Source: Chloroflexia bacterium
Lineage (GTDB): Bacteria > Chloroflexota > Chloroflexia > Thermomicrobiales > UBA6265
NCBI GenBank assembly: GCA_013698495.1
Contig: JACCUV010000276.1
Coordinates: 1-5,867 of the forward strand
DNA length: 5,867 bases
Direction: 5' to 3'
The notes below the pieces were generated by a model, which was given only the letters and a program-made list of their open reading frames with translations, ran no database searches and was not told the DNA's origin. How positions within the stretch are numbered: position 1 is the stretch's first letter; each line of letters starts with the position of its first letter. Below, piece after piece: positions 4,539-5,867 of the stretch. Made by a program: the position numbers and the translations under genes.

Positions 4539-5645
4539 GTGGTTGCATCCATGAATTCATTCCGCGCCAATCTCGACGAACTGGAACGGCGCGCCAACGA
4601 ACTCGACCACATGATGTCCGATCCGGCCGTGGCGACCGATCCGGACCAGATCATGACGCTCGGGCGGGAGCGGGCCGAACTCGAGGAACTCGTCAGCGCC
4701 TGGCGCGGGTATCGCACAATGGAGGCGGCGATCGAGGAGACCCAGGTCATGGCCAACGACTCGGATGGCGAGATGGCCGAGCTGGCCCAGGAAGAACTCA
4801 AGGATCTGCGAGCGCAACTCCAGGTGCTCGAATCGACGATTCGCCAGCGCCTCGTGCCGAAGGACCCGAACGACAAGAAGAATGTGATCGTCGAAGTGCG
4901 GGCAGGAACCGGGGGCGACGAAGCGGCGTTGTTCGCGGCCGATCTGTACCGGATGTACGCGCGCTATGCCGAGAAGAATCGCTGGAAAGTCGAAGTGCTC
5001 TCGGCCACCGGCGCCAATGGCGGTGGTTTCCGCGAGATCATCTTCGAAGTCCGGGGCGAGGGCGCCTACAGCTACCTGCGCTACGAGAGTGGCGTGCATC
5101 GCGTGCAGCGCGTGCCGGCGACCGAGAGCCAGGGTCGAATCCACACCAGCACCGCGAGTGTGGCGGTGTTGCCGGAGGCCGAAGAGGTCGACCTCCAGAT
5201 CAGCGACAACGACCTGCGGATCGACGTTTACCGCTCCAGCGGGCACGGTGGGCAGAGTGTGAACACGACCGATTCGGCGGTGCGGATCACGCACATCCCA
5301 AGCGGATTGGTGGTAACCTGCCAGGATGAGAAGAGTCAGCTGAAGAACAAGTTGAAGGCGATGACGGTGCTCCGCTCGCGTCTCTACGACATCGAACAGA
5401 GTCGTCTCGCGGAGGAACGCGGCGATGTGCGGCGCTCGCAGATTGGTTCGGGAGAACGGAGCGAGAAGATTCGCACCTACAACTTCCCGCAGGATCGGAT
5501 CACGGATCACCGGATCAGGAAAAACGTGAGCAATATTCCGGCGGTGCTGAGCGGCGAAATCGACGAGTTGGTGCACGACCTAAGGGCGGCCGATGAATCG
5601 GAGCGACTAGCCGACGCGGGATTAGCCGATGAATCGGCGGCGTAG
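4539..5645 (+). CDS. prfA: Peptide chain release factor 1 (RF1)
   Basis: This is a class I release factor of 368 residues from GTG (364 from the alternative ATG 4551); RF1 is usually near 360. It recognises UAA and UAG in the ribosomal A site and triggers hydrolysis of peptidyl-tRNA. The codon-recognition tripeptide is PAT (193-195), within VPATESQGRIHTS, which marks RF1 rather than RF2 (SPF). The catalytic GGQ is at 237-239; its glutamine is the usual target of the PrmC methyltransferase. Also present are the RAGTGGDEAALF block (121-132) and the C-terminal RSEKIRTYNFPQDRITDHRI segment (307-326). An N-terminal helical coiled-coil domain occupies about 5-105. The last 20 residues are a variable tail with a small internal repeat. 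The gene is divergent from the DUF402 operon. No prmC is seen before the window ends. It terminates with TAG, a codon only RF1 reads. Confidence 0.97.
   Translation: MVASMNSFRANLDELERRANELDHMMSDPAVATDPDQIMTLGRERAELEELVSAWRGYRTMEAAIEETQVMANDSDGEMAELAQEELKDLRAQLQVLESTIRQRLVPKDPNDKKNVIVEVRAGTGGDEAALFAADLYRMYARYAEKNRWKVEVLSATGANGGGFREIIFEVRGEGAYSYLRYESGVHRVQRVPATESQGRIHTSTASVAVLPEAEEVDLQISDNDLRIDVYRSSGHGGQSVNTTDSAVRITHIPSGLVVTCQDEKSQLKNKLKAMTVLRSRLYDIEQSRLAEERGDVRRSQIGSGERSEKIRTYNFPQDRITDHRIRKNVSNIPAVLSGEIDELVHDLRAADESERLADAGLADESAA
5589..5637 (+). repeat. 13-bp in-frame direct repeat in the 3' end of prfA
   Basis: GCCGATGAATCGG occurs at 5589-5601 and 5625-5637, exactly 36 bases (12 codons) apart, so both copies encode ADES in the RF1 tail. 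Each copy contains the small inverted repeat CCGAT/ATCGG with a 2-base loop. It lies outside the conserved RF1 fold and looks like a local duplication. Confidence 0.7.
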
Positions 5646-5694
5646 GGCCGCGTTCGGTCGGGCAGCGGATTGGAGTGGGCGGACCCATTCGACA

Positions 5695-5719
5695 CGGGCC
5701 GACACAAGATCGGCCCCTA
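5695..5719 (-). repeat. GTAGGGG-type palindromic repeat, copy A
   Basis: On the minus strand TAGGGG opens a perfect 7-bp hairpin, GGGCCGA (5716-5710) with TCGGCCC (5702-5696), around a 7-base loop ending GTG. It aligns without gaps over 25 bases to copy B at 36-60 with 20 identities. Between the two copies one stem pair changes from C-G to A-T, so pairing is kept. It sits 49 bases after the prfA stop. A REP-like or MITE-like intergenic palindrome is the natural reading; it may also act in mRNA 3' end formation. Confidence 0.65.
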
Positions 5720-5766
5720 CGGAGCAGGCAGGATCGACAAAATCGGGAAGGCGCGGGCGTCAACGT

Positions 5767-5820
5767 CGGTCGATTCAGGTCCGCTCGTACGAGAGGCACG
5801 AGCGGACACTCCATCGACCG
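5767..5820 (+). terminator. Long nested hairpin downstream of prfA
   Basis: Inner arms GTCCGCTCGT (5779-5788) and ACGAGCGGAC (5798-5807) are perfectly complementary over 10 bp around a 9-base loop. Outer arms CGGTCGAT (5767-5774) and ATCGACCG (5813-5820) add 8 perfect pairs, separated from the inner stem by a small 4/5-base internal loop. The whole forms a 54-base extended hairpin starting 122 bases after the prfA stop. No T-run follows, so it may be a transcript-end or stability structure, a structured RNA or a mobile palindrome; the terminator label is tentative. Confidence 0.4.
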
Positions 5821-5855
5821 GATTCGGGTATGGCGAGGAGCAGTTCGCGGTCGAT

Positions 5856-5867
5856 GGCGGTACCGCC
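5856..5867. repeat. Perfect 12-base palindrome at the window edge
   Basis: GGCGGTACCGCC reads the same on both strands and ends exactly at the last base. Its GTACCGCC half is shared with copy C (2414-2421) and with 14-21, both intergenic. It may be a fourth, truncated member of the palindromic repeat set, which the next bases outside the window would decide. Confidence 0.4.

Larger units (their letters stand above)
5646..5867. other. Non-coding region after prfA to the window edge
   Basis: No gene is supported. It holds the palindromic repeat copy A (5695-5719), the nested hairpin (5767-5820) and a perfect 12-base palindrome touching the edge (5856-5867). The prfA frame stays open after the TAG for all 74 codons to the edge, but the translation resembles no family I know. 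A minus-strand frame entering from the edge closes at 5775 after 30 codons and crosses the hairpin; it is not convincing. Confidence 0.6.

Noticed and set aside
4557..5576. 339-codon minus-strand open frame opposite prfA
   Set aside because: It is an antisense shadow of a firmly identified RF1 gene, with no recognisable domain and low-complexity His/Arg-rich translation.
5775..5867. Minus-strand partial ORF entering from the right edge (30 codons, TGA at 5777-5775)
   Set aside because: It is short, matches no known family, and is occupied by the nested hairpin and edge palindrome. It is compatible with chance and would need the flanking sequence to judge.
5830..5867. ATG at 5830 as a gene start (prmC is often found after prfA)
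   Set aside because: Only 12 codons are visible, none resembling a PrmC N-terminus, and there is no clear ribosome binding site before it.

Overview
The window is high-GC (roughly two thirds G+C) bacterial chromosomal DNA with five protein-coding genes. They are a Tet(M)/Otr(A)-type ribosomal protection GTPase (117-2081, minus), a three-gene minus-strand operon of DUF402 protein, GNAT acetyltransferase and second DUF402 protein (read 4266 to 2448), and prfA for peptide chain release factor 1 (4539-5645, plus). Gene content, composition, the style of the RF1 sequence and the intergenic GTAGGGG palindromes suggest a Chloroflexota member, perhaps Thermomicrobia-like. That is an impression from family resemblance, not a demonstrated placement.

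Layout from left to right. 1-116 is non-coding and holds two hairpins just beyond the GTPase stop. 117-2081 is the GTPase. 2082-2447 is a 366-base spacer with a good sigma-A-type promoter for the GTPase, a well-placed ribosome binding site that belongs to an overlapping upstream ORF rather than to the GTPase start, several inverted repeats and a repeat remnant. 2448-4266 is the DUF402-GNAT-DUF402 operon, whose two junctions are both 4-base start/stop overlaps (GTGA and ATGA). 4267-4538 is a divergent intergenic region with a -10 sequence that reads acceptably on both strands. 4539-5645 is prfA, with a GTG start and a TAG stop. 5646-5867 is non-coding and holds a repeat copy, a long nested hairpin and a palindrome cut by the window edge.

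Working together: the RF1 and the Tet(M)-like GTPase both act at the ribosomal A site, but they are far apart on opposite strands and nothing shows co-regulation. The operon is tightly coupled and probably makes three proteins of one process. DUF402 relatives with known activity are phosphohydrolases on nucleotides or nucleotidyl-phosphonates, so a small-molecule phosphate or acetyl-transfer job is possible but unproven.

The least ordinary signals are the intergenic palindrome family, in which two full copies differ by a compensatory base-pair change; the overlapping leader ORF in front of the GTPase; the paired DUF402 paralogues around a GNAT; and the nested hairpin after prfA. No tRNA, rRNA, CRISPR array, transposase or phage gene was seen.
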